Source of the DNA: [Mycobacterium] fortunisiensis
GTDB taxonomy: Bacteria; Actinomycetota; Actinomycetes; Mycobacteriales; Mycobacteriaceae
DNA: 47,352 nucleotides
NCBI RefSeq assembly: GCF_019050325.1
Contig: NZ_VOMB01000003.1
Location: forward strand, 1 to 47,352
Reading direction: 5' to 3'
Numbering within the stretch: the first letter of the stretch is position 1; each line of letters opens with the position of its first letter. This document shows positions 1-7,601 of the stretch, one piece after another. The notes under the pieces are model-generated. The model was not told the origin of the DNA. It ran no database searches and saw nothing but the letters and a program-made list of their open reading frames with translations. The translations under genes were made by a program, and so were the position numbers.

Positions 1-78
1 CTCAACACCGCCCTCGAAGTCGAACACGACTACCAAGCCTGGATCGCCGAACACTACGCACCACCCCCACCGTTCTAA
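1..78 (+). CDS. C-terminal end of a DUF222/13E12-type protein (5' part outside window)
   Basis: Only the last 25 codons and a TAA stop are inside the window. The peptide ends in a run of four prolines followed by Phe. Mycobacterial DUF222/HNH (REP13E12) proteins commonly end this way, and the complete copy at 35551-37239 ends in PPPF with a similar preceding LNTE-type stretch. The codon choice, rich in CAC, GAA and CAA, also resembles that copy more than the neighbouring genes. Nothing about the HNH domain can be seen here. Family assignment is inference from the tail alone; another proline-tailed protein is possible. Confidence 0.42.
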   Translation, partial: LNTALEVEHDYQAWIAEHYAPPPPF

Positions 79-85
79 ACGGTGT

Positions 86-280
86 TCACTCCCCGGTCAG
101 CTTCAATGCGGATGCCGGGCATAGCTTGACGGCCTCGCGGGCATGTGCGATCTCATCGTCGGGAACCTCGTCCACGAGCACCTCGACAATGCCGTCGTCG
201 TCCTGATCGAAGATCACGTCAGACACCATCATACAGTTGCCCGAGGCGATGCAGGCGTCCTGATCTGCTTCTACTTTCAT
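86..280 (-). CDS. 3Fe-4S ferredoxin, P450 redox partner
   Basis: A 64-residue acidic ferredoxin that should pass electrons to the cytochrome P450 encoded just upstream in the same transcript. Cysteines sit at 10, 16 and 54. The C-x5-C pair lacks the middle Cys of 4Fe-4S proteins and the last Cys is followed by Pro, which is the pattern of single [3Fe-4S] ferredoxins that serve bacterial P450s. I chose ATG at 280. GTG codons at 292 and 289 are also in frame, and the one at 292 would overlap the P450 stop, so translational coupling is likely. It is the last gene of the leftward operon. The size is normal for the family. Confidence 0.86.
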   Translation of the reverse strand: MKVEADQDACIASGNCMMVSDVIFDQDDDGIVEVLVDEVPDDEIAHAREAVKLCPASALKLTGE

Positions 281-285
281 GGCAT

Positions 286-1506
286 TCACCACGTTACCGC
301 CAATGATTTCAGCCCGTAGATGAAGTGAAAAGACCGGTACTCGACGTCTTCGAACGGTTCGGCCAACGCCAGGTTGCCGAACCGGCGTAGCAGGGCCGGG
401 AAGGCGATCCGCATCTCCATCCGGGCCAGCGGAGCCCCGAGACAGTGGTGCACGCCGTGGCCGAAGGCCAGGTGTCCGGGCGCGCCACGACGGATGTCGA
501 GGAGGTCGGGTGAGCCGATGAAGTCGGGATCGCGATTGCCCGCGGGCAGTGAGGCGAAGACCAGCTGGCCGGCCGGAATCCGGACTCCGGCGATCTCGAC
601 GTCGGTGGTGGTGAAGCGGGGGATGGCGTTCTGGACGATGGACAGCCAGCGCAACAGCTCCTCCACGGCTGGGCCGACGGCGTCCGGCACGTCACGCACC
701 GCGGCGAGCTGCTCCGGGTGGCGCAGCAGTGCCAGGACCCCGAGGCCCAACATGTTCGACGTCGTCTCGTGTCCGGCGAGCAGCAGCAGCCCGGCGATCC
801 CGATGAGCTCGTCGTCGGACAGCTCGGCGCCGTGGTCACGCACCAGCATGCCCAGGATGTCCTCGCCCGGATCCTGGCGGGCCCGCTCGACCAGGCCGCG
901 CATGTAATCACGGCTCTGCCGTTGCAGCGCAAGACGTTCGGCGATGGGCAAGGACAGGTCGAGCTGGAGTGTAGAGCGGTGCTGAAAATCGTCACGGTCC
1001 TCGTAGGGCACCCCGAGCAACTCGCAGATCACCAGCGAGGGGATGGGCAGCGCAAAGTCGGCCACCAGATCCGACGGTGGGCCGGCCGCGGCCATCGCGT
1101 CCAACCGGTTGTCGACGATCTCGACGATGCGAGGTTCCAGACGTTTCATCCGGCGGATGGTGAACTCCGCGGTGAGCATGCGGCGCAGCCGCTGGTGTTC
1201 GGGCGGGTCGAGGCCCAGCAGATTGCCGGCCCGGGTGCGGGCGATCTCCTCCTCGGACATCTCCGGGGAGCCCGGGAGGGCGAAGCCCGGCGGCCTGCTG
1301 TTGGAGAACCGTTCGTGGTCGGACAGCATGGCCTTGACGTCGTCGTGGCGAGTCACCAGGTACACCTCGTTGCCCAGTGCGCTCACGACCGTGCGGACCC
1401 CGTCGGTCTCCCGGATTTCACGCAGGTCCGGTGTGGGGTCGAAGCCATTGCGCCGCATGTGCAACGGCGGTTGCGGTGTGGTCGGGTGGCTGAGGGCCCC
1501 TGTCAT
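286..1506 (-). CDS. Cytochrome P450
   Basis: A 406-residue soluble bacterial P450 (monooxygenase; substrate unknown). The I-helix oxygen-activation motif AGHETT is at 244-249, the K-helix ExxR is E283-R286, and the haem-binding loop FGHGVHHCLG places the thiolate ligand at Cys355. No membrane anchor is seen, consistent with a class I system using the ferredoxin encoded next to it. The reductase is not in the window. It starts 9 bp after the MMPL stop and overlaps the region of the ferredoxin start, so the four leftward genes look like one operon. The subfamily cannot be assigned without a database. The MMPL partner makes a lipid or secondary metabolite substrate plausible, but that is inference. 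Confidence 0.95.
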   Translation of the reverse strand: MTGALSHPTTPQPPLHMRRNGFDPTPDLREIRETDGVRTVVSALGNEVYLVTRHDDVKAMLSDHERFSNSRPPGFALPGSPEMSEEEIARTRAGNLLGLDPPEHQRLRRMLTAEFTIRRMKRLEPRIVEIVDNRLDAMAAAGPPSDLVADFALPIPSLVICELLGVPYEDRDDFQHRSTLQLDLSLPIAERLALQRQSRDYMRGLVERARQDPGEDILGMLVRDHGAELSDDELIGIAGLLLLAGHETTSNMLGLGVLALLRHPEQLAAVRDVPDAVGPAVEELLRWLSIVQNAIPRFTTTDVEIAGVRIPAGQLVFASLPAGNRDPDFIGSPDLLDIRRGAPGHLAFGHGVHHCLGAPLARMEMRIAFPALLRRFGNLALAEPFEDVEYRSFHFIYGLKSLAVTW

Positions 1507-1515
1507 GCCACGACG

Positions 1516-3531
1516 TTACTGCTCAGCGCGCAACCCCGGCCACCAGATCCGGGGCCCGACCAACGTGAACAGGGCGGGGATGATGACGGTACGCACCACA
1601 AAGGTGTCCAGCAGGATGCCGAGCCCCACGATGATGCCCAGTTGTGTCAGGACGATCAGTGGCAGCACGCCAAGCACGCAGAACACCGCCGCCAACACCA
1701 CACCGGCGCTGGTGATCACCGCGCCGGTGGCCGACACTGCCCGCACGATGCCCTGACGCGTGCCGTGCTCGGGTGTCTCTTCGCGGGCCCGGGTCACCAG
1801 GAAGATCGTGTAGTCCACGCCGAGCGCCACCAGGAACAAGAATGCGAACAGCGGGGTGCTGTTGTCCAGGGCCGGAAAGCCGAAGACGTGCACGCTGGCC
1901 CAGCCGCCCAAGCCGAGCGCGGCCAGTGCACTGAGCACGGTGACCCCGACCAGGAGCAGCGGGGCGAAAACTGAGCGCAGCAACAGGTAGAGCACGGCCA
2001 GTACCACGGCCAGGATTGCCGGGATGACGACCACACGGTCCCGCTGGGCCGCCGCGGCGGTATCCCGGGCCTGGGCGTCGGACCCGCCGACCAGTGCCGA
2101 GGGGTCGGCCGAATGGACTGAATCACGCAGCGCGTCAATGGTTGTGAAGGCCTCGTCGGATGCGGGCTCAGCCTTGAGGATCACCGACCACTGGCTGAGC
2201 CCGGTCGAGGATTGACCGGAGGGGGCGGCCGAGACGATGCCCGGGGTGTCGGTGATCGCCCGCTGCACCGCGCCGAGCTTGGCGGTGGAGGCGATGACTC
2301 GGGTCGGATCGGTCAGGCCGCTCGGGAAATGTGCGGCCAGGGTCTGGTAGCCGGTCACGGATTCGGCCTGCACCCGGAACTGCTGAGTCTGCGTCAGCCC
2401 GATCGGTGTTGTCAGCACGGCGGTGCCGAGCAGGGCCAACCCGGCCAGCGAGGTGACGACGACGCGAGCCGGCCTGCGGGCCACCGAGTCTGCGATCCGG
2501 TGCCAGACACCGCTTTCGGTGAGCGGCTGGGCACCGACCTGGGGAATGAATGGCCAGAACAGCCGCTTGCCGCACAGCGCCAGCAGCGGCGGGAGCACCA
2601 CCAGGACGAAGATCGCGGCGACCACCAGACCCGACGCCGCCTGCAGGCCCAGGCTGCGATTGCTGGGCGCCGAGGCGAACAGCAACGTCAACAGCGCCAG
2701 CACCACGGTGGCGTTGCTGGCCACGATGGCCGGGGCGGCGGCCCGCACCGCAACCACCAGCGCCTCGCGGTGCTGCTCACGCCGGCCGAGTTCTTCCCGG
2801 TAGCGCGAAATCAACAGCAGCGCATAGTTGGTGCCGGCACCGAAGACCAGCACGCTGGTGATGCCGGAGGTGGAGCCGTCGGGTGCCAGCCCGAACGCCG
2901 AGGCCACCGAGGTGCCGACGACGGCGCCCACCCGGTCGGCGAAGGCGATCACCAGCAGTGGGACCAGCCACAGCACCGGGGAGCGGTAGGTGATGATGAG
3001 CAGCACGGCCACCACCGCGGCGGTCACCGCGAGCAGCGTGATGTTCGCTCCGGCAAACGAATTCGCGATGTCGGCGCCGAACGCCGGCCCGCCGGTGATC
3101 TGGGCCTTCAGCTCGGCGGGCAACCCGTCGCCGGCGGTGGCACGCAGATGCTTCACGGCGTCGTTGAGACCGAAGCCGGAAAGATCGGCGCTCAGCGGCA
3201 CGGTGACCACCGCCGCCTTGCGGTCATCCGAGACCGCCAGCGGCGGGCCGCCCACCTCAGGCACATCGGTCATCCGACCGCGGGCCGCGGCGGCCGCATC
3301 GATGTCGGCCATGGTGAGCTCACCGCCGTCGGTGCGGGTCACCACCAGGATTGCCGGAACCTGATTTCCGCCGGGGAAATCGGCGCGCAAAGCGTCGGCC
3401 CGAGCGGATTCGGCGTCGGCCGGGACCGCGACCGGTGACTGCGAGGCGGCGTCACCGCCGCTGAGCAGGCCGAGTAGCCCGCCGGAGACCACCACGACCA
3501 ACAGAGCCAGCCACGTCAAGCGCCTAATCAC
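1516..3531 (-). CDS. MMPL/RND-family membrane transporter
   Basis: A 671-residue RND-type transporter with the MMPL layout: an N-terminal membrane segment, a periplasmic loop (about 30-160), a block of helices (about 165-320), a second loop (about 370-500) and a second helix block (about 500-665). The two repeat signatures are GAGTNYALLLISRYREE at 231-247 and VDYTIFLVTRAREE at 572-585. The second carries the Asp-Tyr pair (D573-Y574) used for proton relay in MmpL proteins; the first has Asn235-Tyr236. Such proteins export lipids, siderophores or drugs across the inner membrane. Its ATG overlaps the end of the antiporter gene by 8 bp and the P450 gene follows 9 bp later. Confidence 0.92.
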   Translation of the reverse strand: MIRRLTWLALLVVVVSGGLLGLLSGGDAASQSPVAVPADAESARADALRADFPGGNQVPAILVVTRTDGGELTMADIDAAAAARGRMTDVPEVGGPPLAVSDDRKAAVVTVPLSADLSGFGLNDAVKHLRATAGDGLPAELKAQITGGPAFGADIANSFAGANITLLAVTAAVVAVLLIITYRSPVLWLVPLLVIAFADRVGAVVGTSVASAFGLAPDGSTSGITSVLVFGAGTNYALLLISRYREELGRREQHREALVVAVRAAAPAIVASNATVVLALLTLLFASAPSNRSLGLQAASGLVVAAIFVLVVLPPLLALCGKRLFWPFIPQVGAQPLTESGVWHRIADSVARRPARVVVTSLAGLALLGTAVLTTPIGLTQTQQFRVQAESVTGYQTLAAHFPSGLTDPTRVIASTAKLGAVQRAITDTPGIVSAAPSGQSSTGLSQWSVILKAEPASDEAFTTIDALRDSVHSADPSALVGGSDAQARDTAAAAQRDRVVVIPAILAVVLAVLYLLLRSVFAPLLLVGVTVLSALAALGLGGWASVHVFGFPALDNSTPLFAFLFLVALGVDYTIFLVTRAREETPEHGTRQGIVRAVSATGAVITSAGVVLAAVFCVLGVLPLIVLTQLGIIVGLGILLDTFVVRTVIIPALFTLVGPRIWWPGLRAEQ

Positions 3532-5116
3532 GGTTCAGCGTCGCCTCTTCCAAATCGAGCCCATGCAGCACAGTACGCAGGATCTCGTCGTCGATGTGAC
3601 CGGCGTCGCGTTCGGCCACGAACGCATCCCGTTCGGCGGCAAGCATTTCCAGCCGCAACCGGCGGAAGGCCGAGGTCGGGCTCTCGCCGATGTCGGCGTC
3701 GTCGCGGCCCAACCGTTCCCAGGCAGCGTTGCGGCGCCGGGTGTTCCATGCCCGCAACACGTCGGCGGCGCGTTCGGGTACGTCCGTGCCGGCCGACTCT
3801 TCGGCCAGCAGGGTGTCGAGCCGGTCGGCCGCGGCCCGGGCCGCCTTGTCCTGTGCCGCGGCGGTGGCGATCGCGTCGCTCTGGGCTTCGTCGCTCTGCG
3901 CCCCGAGCTTGCGGATGAACCACGGCAGCGTCAGGCCGTGCAGCAGCAGGGTCCCGACGACGACCACGAACGTCAGGAACACCAACTGCGGCCGCCCGGG
4001 GAACGGGTCTCCGGCCAGGGTGGTGGCCGGGACGGCGAACGCGGCGGCCAACGACACGACGCCACGCATACCCGCCCAGGCCACCACGAACACCTGACCG
4101 CGCACCGGCGCCGTTTCGTGGCTGCGCAGCTTCTTGGACAGCAGCCGCGGCAGGTAGGCCGAGACGTACACCCACACCATCCGCACGGCGATGACGGTGG
4201 TGAGCACCGCCGCCGAGGAGATCGCCAGCGTGGCGGCCGAGACACCGGCCAGCTCGTTGATCACCTTGGGCAGCTGCAGCCCGATCAACAGGAAGGCGAA
4301 CGATTCCAGGATCAGTTGCAGGGCCTTCCACACCGCCTTGTCCTGCAAACGCGTGGCATAGCCGGCCTGGGTTTCGCGCTGGCCCAGCAGCAGCGCCGCC
4401 ACCACCACGGCGAGCACCCCGGAGCCGTGGATCTCCTCGGCCACCAGATAGATGAAGAACGGTGCCAGCAGCCCGATTGCGCTTTCGACCAGCGGATCGT
4501 CCAGCCGAGTGCGGATGTAGTGCACCACCATGCCCAGGACCCAGCCGACCACCACGCCACCGACGGCGGCCAGCGCGAAGGTGCCCATACCGCTGCGCCA
4601 GGTGGCTGCGGTGCCGATAGCTGCGCCGAGGGCGACCTTGTAGGCGGTCAGCGCGGTGGCGTCGTTGAGCAGGCTTTCCCCGCCCAGCAGGGTCATGGTG
4701 CGCCGGGGCAGGCCGAGGCGGCGGCCGACGGCGGTGGCCGACACCGCGTCGGGCGGGGCGACGATGGCACCCAGCGTCAGTGCCGCGGCGATGGTGAGTT
4801 CGGGCACGGTGTGGAACGCGACGATGCCGACGACGAACGTGGTGGCCAGGGGCAGGCCGATGGCCAGGAAACCGATGGGCCGGATGTTGCGGCGCAGCGC
4901 CACGTAGCTGCTCTCCAAGCCCGCCGACCACAGCAGCGGAGGCAGGATCACGAACAGCACCAGATCGGGATTGAGCTGGACGTCGTGGAACCCCGGCAGG
5001 GCGCTGCCGGCCAGCCCGGCCACCACCAGCGCCAGGGGCGCCGAGACGTCGAAGCGGCGGGCCACGGCGGCCAGCAGGATTGCGGCCACCAGTGCCGCCA
5101 GGAGCGAGGCACCCAC
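3524..5116 (-). CDS. CPA1-family Na+/H+ antiporter (NhaP/YjcE type)
   Basis: A 530-residue monovalent cation/proton antiporter. About twelve hydrophobic segments fill residues 1-410, followed by a hydrophilic cytoplasmic tail of about 120 residues rich in Ala, Arg, Asp and Glu. The CPA1 core motifs are present: a PPDAVSATAV stretch at 121-130 and GGESLLNDATAL at 145-156 with the Asn151-Asp152 pair typical of electroneutral exchangers. The GTG start at 5116 is preceded by a good GGAGG-like ribosome site about 9 bp away. It is the first gene of the leftward antiporter-MMPL-P450-ferredoxin operon and is divergent from the UBP zinc-finger gene, with only 42 bp between them. Confidence 0.93.
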   Translation of the reverse strand: MGASLLAALVAAILLAAVARRFDVSAPLALVVAGLAGSALPGFHDVQLNPDLVLFVILPPLLWSAGLESSYVALRRNIRPIGFLAIGLPLATTFVVGIVAFHTVPELTIAAALTLGAIVAPPDAVSATAVGRRLGLPRRTMTLLGGESLLNDATALTAYKVALGAAIGTAATWRSGMGTFALAAVGGVVVGWVLGMVVHYIRTRLDDPLVESAIGLLAPFFIYLVAEEIHGSGVLAVVVAALLLGQRETQAGYATRLQDKAVWKALQLILESFAFLLIGLQLPKVINELAGVSAATLAISSAAVLTTVIAVRMVWVYVSAYLPRLLSKKLRSHETAPVRGQVFVVAWAGMRGVVSLAAAFAVPATTLAGDPFPGRPQLVFLTFVVVVGTLLLHGLTLPWFIRKLGAQSDEAQSDAIATAAAQDKAARAAADRLDTLLAEESAGTDVPERAADVLRAWNTRRRNAAWERLGRDDADIGESPTSAFRRLRLEMLAAERDAFVAERDAGHIDDEILRTVLHGLDLEEATLNRD

Positions 5117-5158
5117 GTCGTCAGCCCTCCTTGCTGTGCTTGCTTATCCTTGGTCAAC
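5117..5158. promoter_or_regulatory. Divergent promoter region, antiporter operon / UBP gene
   Basis: This 42-bp gap must hold start signals for both directions. Rightward, TATCCT at 5145-5150 is 8 bp before the ATG at 5159, giving a nearly leaderless transcript. Leftward, a GGAGG ribosome site precedes GTG 5116, but no clear -10 is seen, so that promoter may lie inside the UBP gene. Confidence 0.35.
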
Positions 5159-5461
5159 ATGTTGAGGAGATCACGTCGGCGGGAGCACAATCCGGCGCCT
5201 CGCACGTGTGAACATCTGGACGCCGAGGTCGCCGAGCCGCAGCCCGTGACACCTGGCCGGTGCCAGGAGTGCGCGGAGCTCGGCGAGAACAACTGGGCGC
5301 ATCTGCGGATGTGCATGGCGTGTGGTCACGTCGGTTGCTGTGATTCCAGCCCGCATCAGCATGCCACCAAGCATTTTCACGACAGCGGTCATCCGGTGAT
5401 GCGCTCGGCGGAACCCGGCGAGAACTGGCGTTGGTGCTATCTCGACCATCGGGTTGGGTGA
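5159..5461 (+). CDS. UBP-type zinc-finger protein
   Basis: A 100-residue stand-alone ZnF-UBP domain. Ligand-type residues are Cys17, His19, Cys35, Cys38, Cys52, Cys55, Cys60 and a cluster of His at 66-78. The core MCMACGHVGCCDSS followed by HATKHFHDSGHPV is diagnostic of the fold that binds free ubiquitin C-termini in eukaryotes. In bacteria the role is unknown, and in some actinobacteria the domain is fused to or sits beside CPA1 antiporters, as here. The ATG at 5159 gives a compact domain with a short basic N-terminus. It could be a soluble regulator of the divergent antiporter, but that is inference from neighbourhood only. Confidence 0.87.
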   Translation: MLRRSRRREHNPAPRTCEHLDAEVAEPQPVTPGRCQECAELGENNWAHLRMCMACGHVGCCDSSPHQHATKHFHDSGHPVMRSAEPGENWRWCYLDHRVG

Positions 5462-5482
5462 TCTGGCAGGGTGGAGCGTGCG

Positions 5483-6709
5483 ATGAGTGAATCGATTGAG
5501 GACGCGCAGACCGATGACCTGGCCGAGACCAAAGAACCGGCGGCGACGGTGCTGCTGTTGGGTTCCGGTGAACTGAGCCGTGAACTCGCGCTGGCCTTCC
5601 AGCGGCTGGGCGGTGTGGTGGTGGCCGCGGATCGGTATTACGCGCCGGCGCACGGTGTCGCGGACCGCTCGGCGGTGATCAAGATGAACGACGCCGAGGA
5701 GCTCACCGCGCTGATCGAGCGGGAGAAGCCGCGGTATGTGGTGGCCGAGTCCGGCGTCATCGCCGCCGACGCGTTGATCGCGGTGGCCGAGCGCGGCGAC
5801 ATCGAGGTGTTGCCGAGCCCGCGCAGCATTCGACTGTCGCAGGACCGTGAGGGTTTGCGCCGGCTGGCCTCCGATGAGCTCGGCCTGCCCACGGTGCCGT
5901 TCTGGTTCGCCGGGTCGGTCGAGGAGCTGACCGCGGTGGCCGAGCACGCCGGCTACCCGTTGGTGGTCAAGCCGGTGGTGGGGGCGACGCGCGACGGCGA
6001 GTCGGTGCTGCTGCGTCCCGACGACGTGGGTCCGGCCTGGCAGCGGGCGACCACGGCCGGGCAGATCGTGCACAGCCGGGTGCTGGCCGAGTCGGTGGTC
6101 GAGGTCGAGTACGAGGTCACCATGCTGACGGTGCGGACCGCGGGGCCCTCGGGTGCCGGGGTGCAGTTCTGTGAGCCGATCGGGCACCGTCACGTCGGCA
6201 CTGACGTGCTGGAATCCTGGCAGCCGCAGGTCTTGCCGCCGGCCGCGCTGGATGCCGCGAAGTCCATCGCGGCGCGGATCGTCAACGCGCTGGGCGGGCG
6301 TGGGGTGTTCGGCGTCGAACTGCTGGTCCAGGGCGACGACGTGTACTTCTCCGATGTGCGGATCCGGCCGCACGACAGTGGGCTCGTGACATTGCGCTCG
6401 CAGCGGTTGTCCGAGTTCGAGCTACATGCCAGGGCGATCCTGGGTCTGCCGGTGGACACCATCATGATTTCGCCGGCCGCCGCCGAGGTGGCCTACGGCG
6501 GTGCCGAGGTCCACGAGCCGTCCGGGGACGTCAGCGCGGTGCTGGCCGAGGCGCTCGCCACGTCTGAGAGCGACGTGCGGCTGTTCGGTCACCCCGGTGA
6601 ATCCGAGGCGCCGCGGCGGCTCGGTGTGGCGCTGGCCACCGCTCCCGACGTGATCATCGCCCGTGACCGCGCCCGCCGGGTCGGCAGCGCACTGCGCAAG
6701 CTGTGGTAG
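5483..6709 (+). CDS. purT: Formate-dependent phosphoribosylglycinamide formyltransferase-like ATP-grasp enzyme
   Basis: A 408-residue ATP-grasp protein of the PurT family (formate + ATP + GAR to formyl-GAR, purine synthesis, cytosol). The N-terminal pre-ATP-grasp domain has LLLGSGELS (Glu30, GAR-binding position) and Glu89. The ATP-grasp domain has a VVKPV lysine at 163, the FGVELLV stretch with Glu279, and RPHDSG with Asp298. Near the C-terminus RRLGVALAT gives Arg378-Arg379. Compared with the E. coli enzyme as I recall it, the second metal-ligand Glu is Asp291 and the phosphate-binding Lys is His370. The ATG at 5483 follows a GGTGGAG ribosome site; GTG 5471 is an in-frame alternative. It corresponds to Rv0389 by position. 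Confidence 0.9.
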   Translation: MSESIEDAQTDDLAETKEPAATVLLLGSGELSRELALAFQRLGGVVVAADRYYAPAHGVADRSAVIKMNDAEELTALIEREKPRYVVAESGVIAADALIAVAERGDIEVLPSPRSIRLSQDREGLRRLASDELGLPTVPFWFAGSVEELTAVAEHAGYPLVVKPVVGATRDGESVLLRPDDVGPAWQRATTAGQIVHSRVLAESVVEVEYEVTMLTVRTAGPSGAGVQFCEPIGHRHVGTDVLESWQPQVLPPAALDAAKSIAARIVNALGGRGVFGVELLVQGDDVYFSDVRIRPHDSGLVTLRSQRLSEFELHARAILGLPVDTIMISPAAAEVAYGGAEVHEPSGDVSAVLAEALATSESDVRLFGHPGESEAPRRLGVALATAPDVIIARDRARRVGSALRKLW

Positions 6710-6715
6710 GCCGGG

Positions 6716-7171
6716 GTGGCTGAGGAACCGGGCGAAGCCGCAGATCGCCCCACGATGGCGCCGTTCCTCGGCGCTCTGGCCGTCATTGTGCTCGCGGTGA
6801 TCGTTGTGGTGCTGCTCAACTCGTTCGGCGGCGACGGGCTCAGCGAAGACCAGCGGGTGGGCCGGGCGGCGGTGGGTCAGAACGATGCGCTGCAGCGGGA
6901 GAACTTCGGTGAGTACGCCGACTACACCTGCACCGCCCAGCGCGGGACTGAGGCAGATTTCCTTGCCCGCCAGCGCGATTCGGTGGCAAAGCAGGGGGCC
7001 CGGTATGTCGACGACGTGACCGCGGTGCACATCGAGGGCGACCGGGCCACCGCGACGGTGGTCTACCACTTCGAGCACGCCCCCGATGCCAAGGTGAACA
7101 CCGAGACGGCCTTCGTGCGCGAGGACGGCGAATGGCGCGTCTGTTCGAGTATGGGAGACTCACGCCCGTGA
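6716..7171 (+). CDS. Single-pass membrane protein with NTF2/DUF4878-like outer domain
   Basis: A 151-residue protein. Residues 1-14 are cytoplasmic, one hydrophobic helix spans about 15-37, and an outer domain of about 110 residues follows. The outer domain has two Cys (in YTCTAQ and WRVCSS) and the alternating pattern AHIEGDRATATVVYHFE typical of lumazine-binding/NTF2-like folds that mycobacteria attach to a membrane helix. The function is unknown. It begins with GTG 7 bp after the purT stop, and its TGA overlaps the GTG start of the rhodanese gene, so the three genes are probably co-transcribed. The fold assignment is by pattern, not by search. Confidence 0.72.
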   Translation: MAEEPGEAADRPTMAPFLGALAVIVLAVIVVVLLNSFGGDGLSEDQRVGRAAVGQNDALQRENFGEYADYTCTAQRGTEADFLARQRDSVAKQGARYVDDVTAVHIEGDRATATVVYHFEHAPDAKVNTETAFVREDGEWRVCSSMGDSRP

Positions 7172-7581
7172 GCTATGCAGGAGACATCACGCCTGAGGAG
7201 GCCTGGAAACTTCTGAGTGAGAACTCCGAGGCCGTGCTGGTGGACTGTCGCACCGACGCCGAATGGCGGTTCGTCGGGGTGCCGGATCTGTCCACCCTTG
7301 AGCGTGACGTGGTCTACGTCGAATGGAACCGGACCGACGGCAGTCACAACGACGCCTTCGTCGATGATCTGCAGGCGTCGGGCGTGACGCCGGGCGAGCG
7401 GCCGGTGGTGTTCCTGTGTCGCTCCGGCAACCGTTCGATCGGTGCCGCCGAGGCCGCCACCGCAGTCGGCATCGGGCCGTCATACAACATCCTCGACGGC
7501 TTCGAGGGCAACCTCGACGAGAACCGTCACCGTGGCGGAACCGGCTGGAAGGCCGTCGGGCTGCCTTGGACACAAAGTTGA
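7168..7581 (+). CDS. Rhodanese-domain protein
   Basis: A 137-residue single-domain sulfurtransferase. The rhodanese core VLVDCRTDAEW is at 23-33 and the active-site loop CRSGNRS starts at Cys84, which would carry the persulfide. I chose GTG at 7168: it overlaps the preceding stop as GTGA and has GGGAG upstream. An earlier in-frame ATG at 7132 would extend into the neighbour with no domain support. It sits between a membrane protein and metZ, the same order as Rv0390-Rv0391 in M. tuberculosis. A role in supplying sulfane sulfur near sulfur-amino-acid synthesis is reasonable but not shown. Confidence 0.9.
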   Translation: MSYAGDITPEEAWKLLSENSEAVLVDCRTDAEWRFVGVPDLSTLERDVVYVEWNRTDGSHNDAFVDDLQASGVTPGERPVVFLCRSGNRSIGAAEAATAVGIGPSYNILDGFEGNLDENRHRGGTGWKAVGLPWTQS

Positions 7582-7601
7582 GTAGCAGAGTCGAAAACAA
7601 C

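Noticed and set aside
718..5158. Long open frames antisense to the P450, MMPL and antiporter genes
   Set aside because: They read as Arg/Gly/Gln/His-rich products without domains, as expected for the reverse strand of very GC-rich genes.
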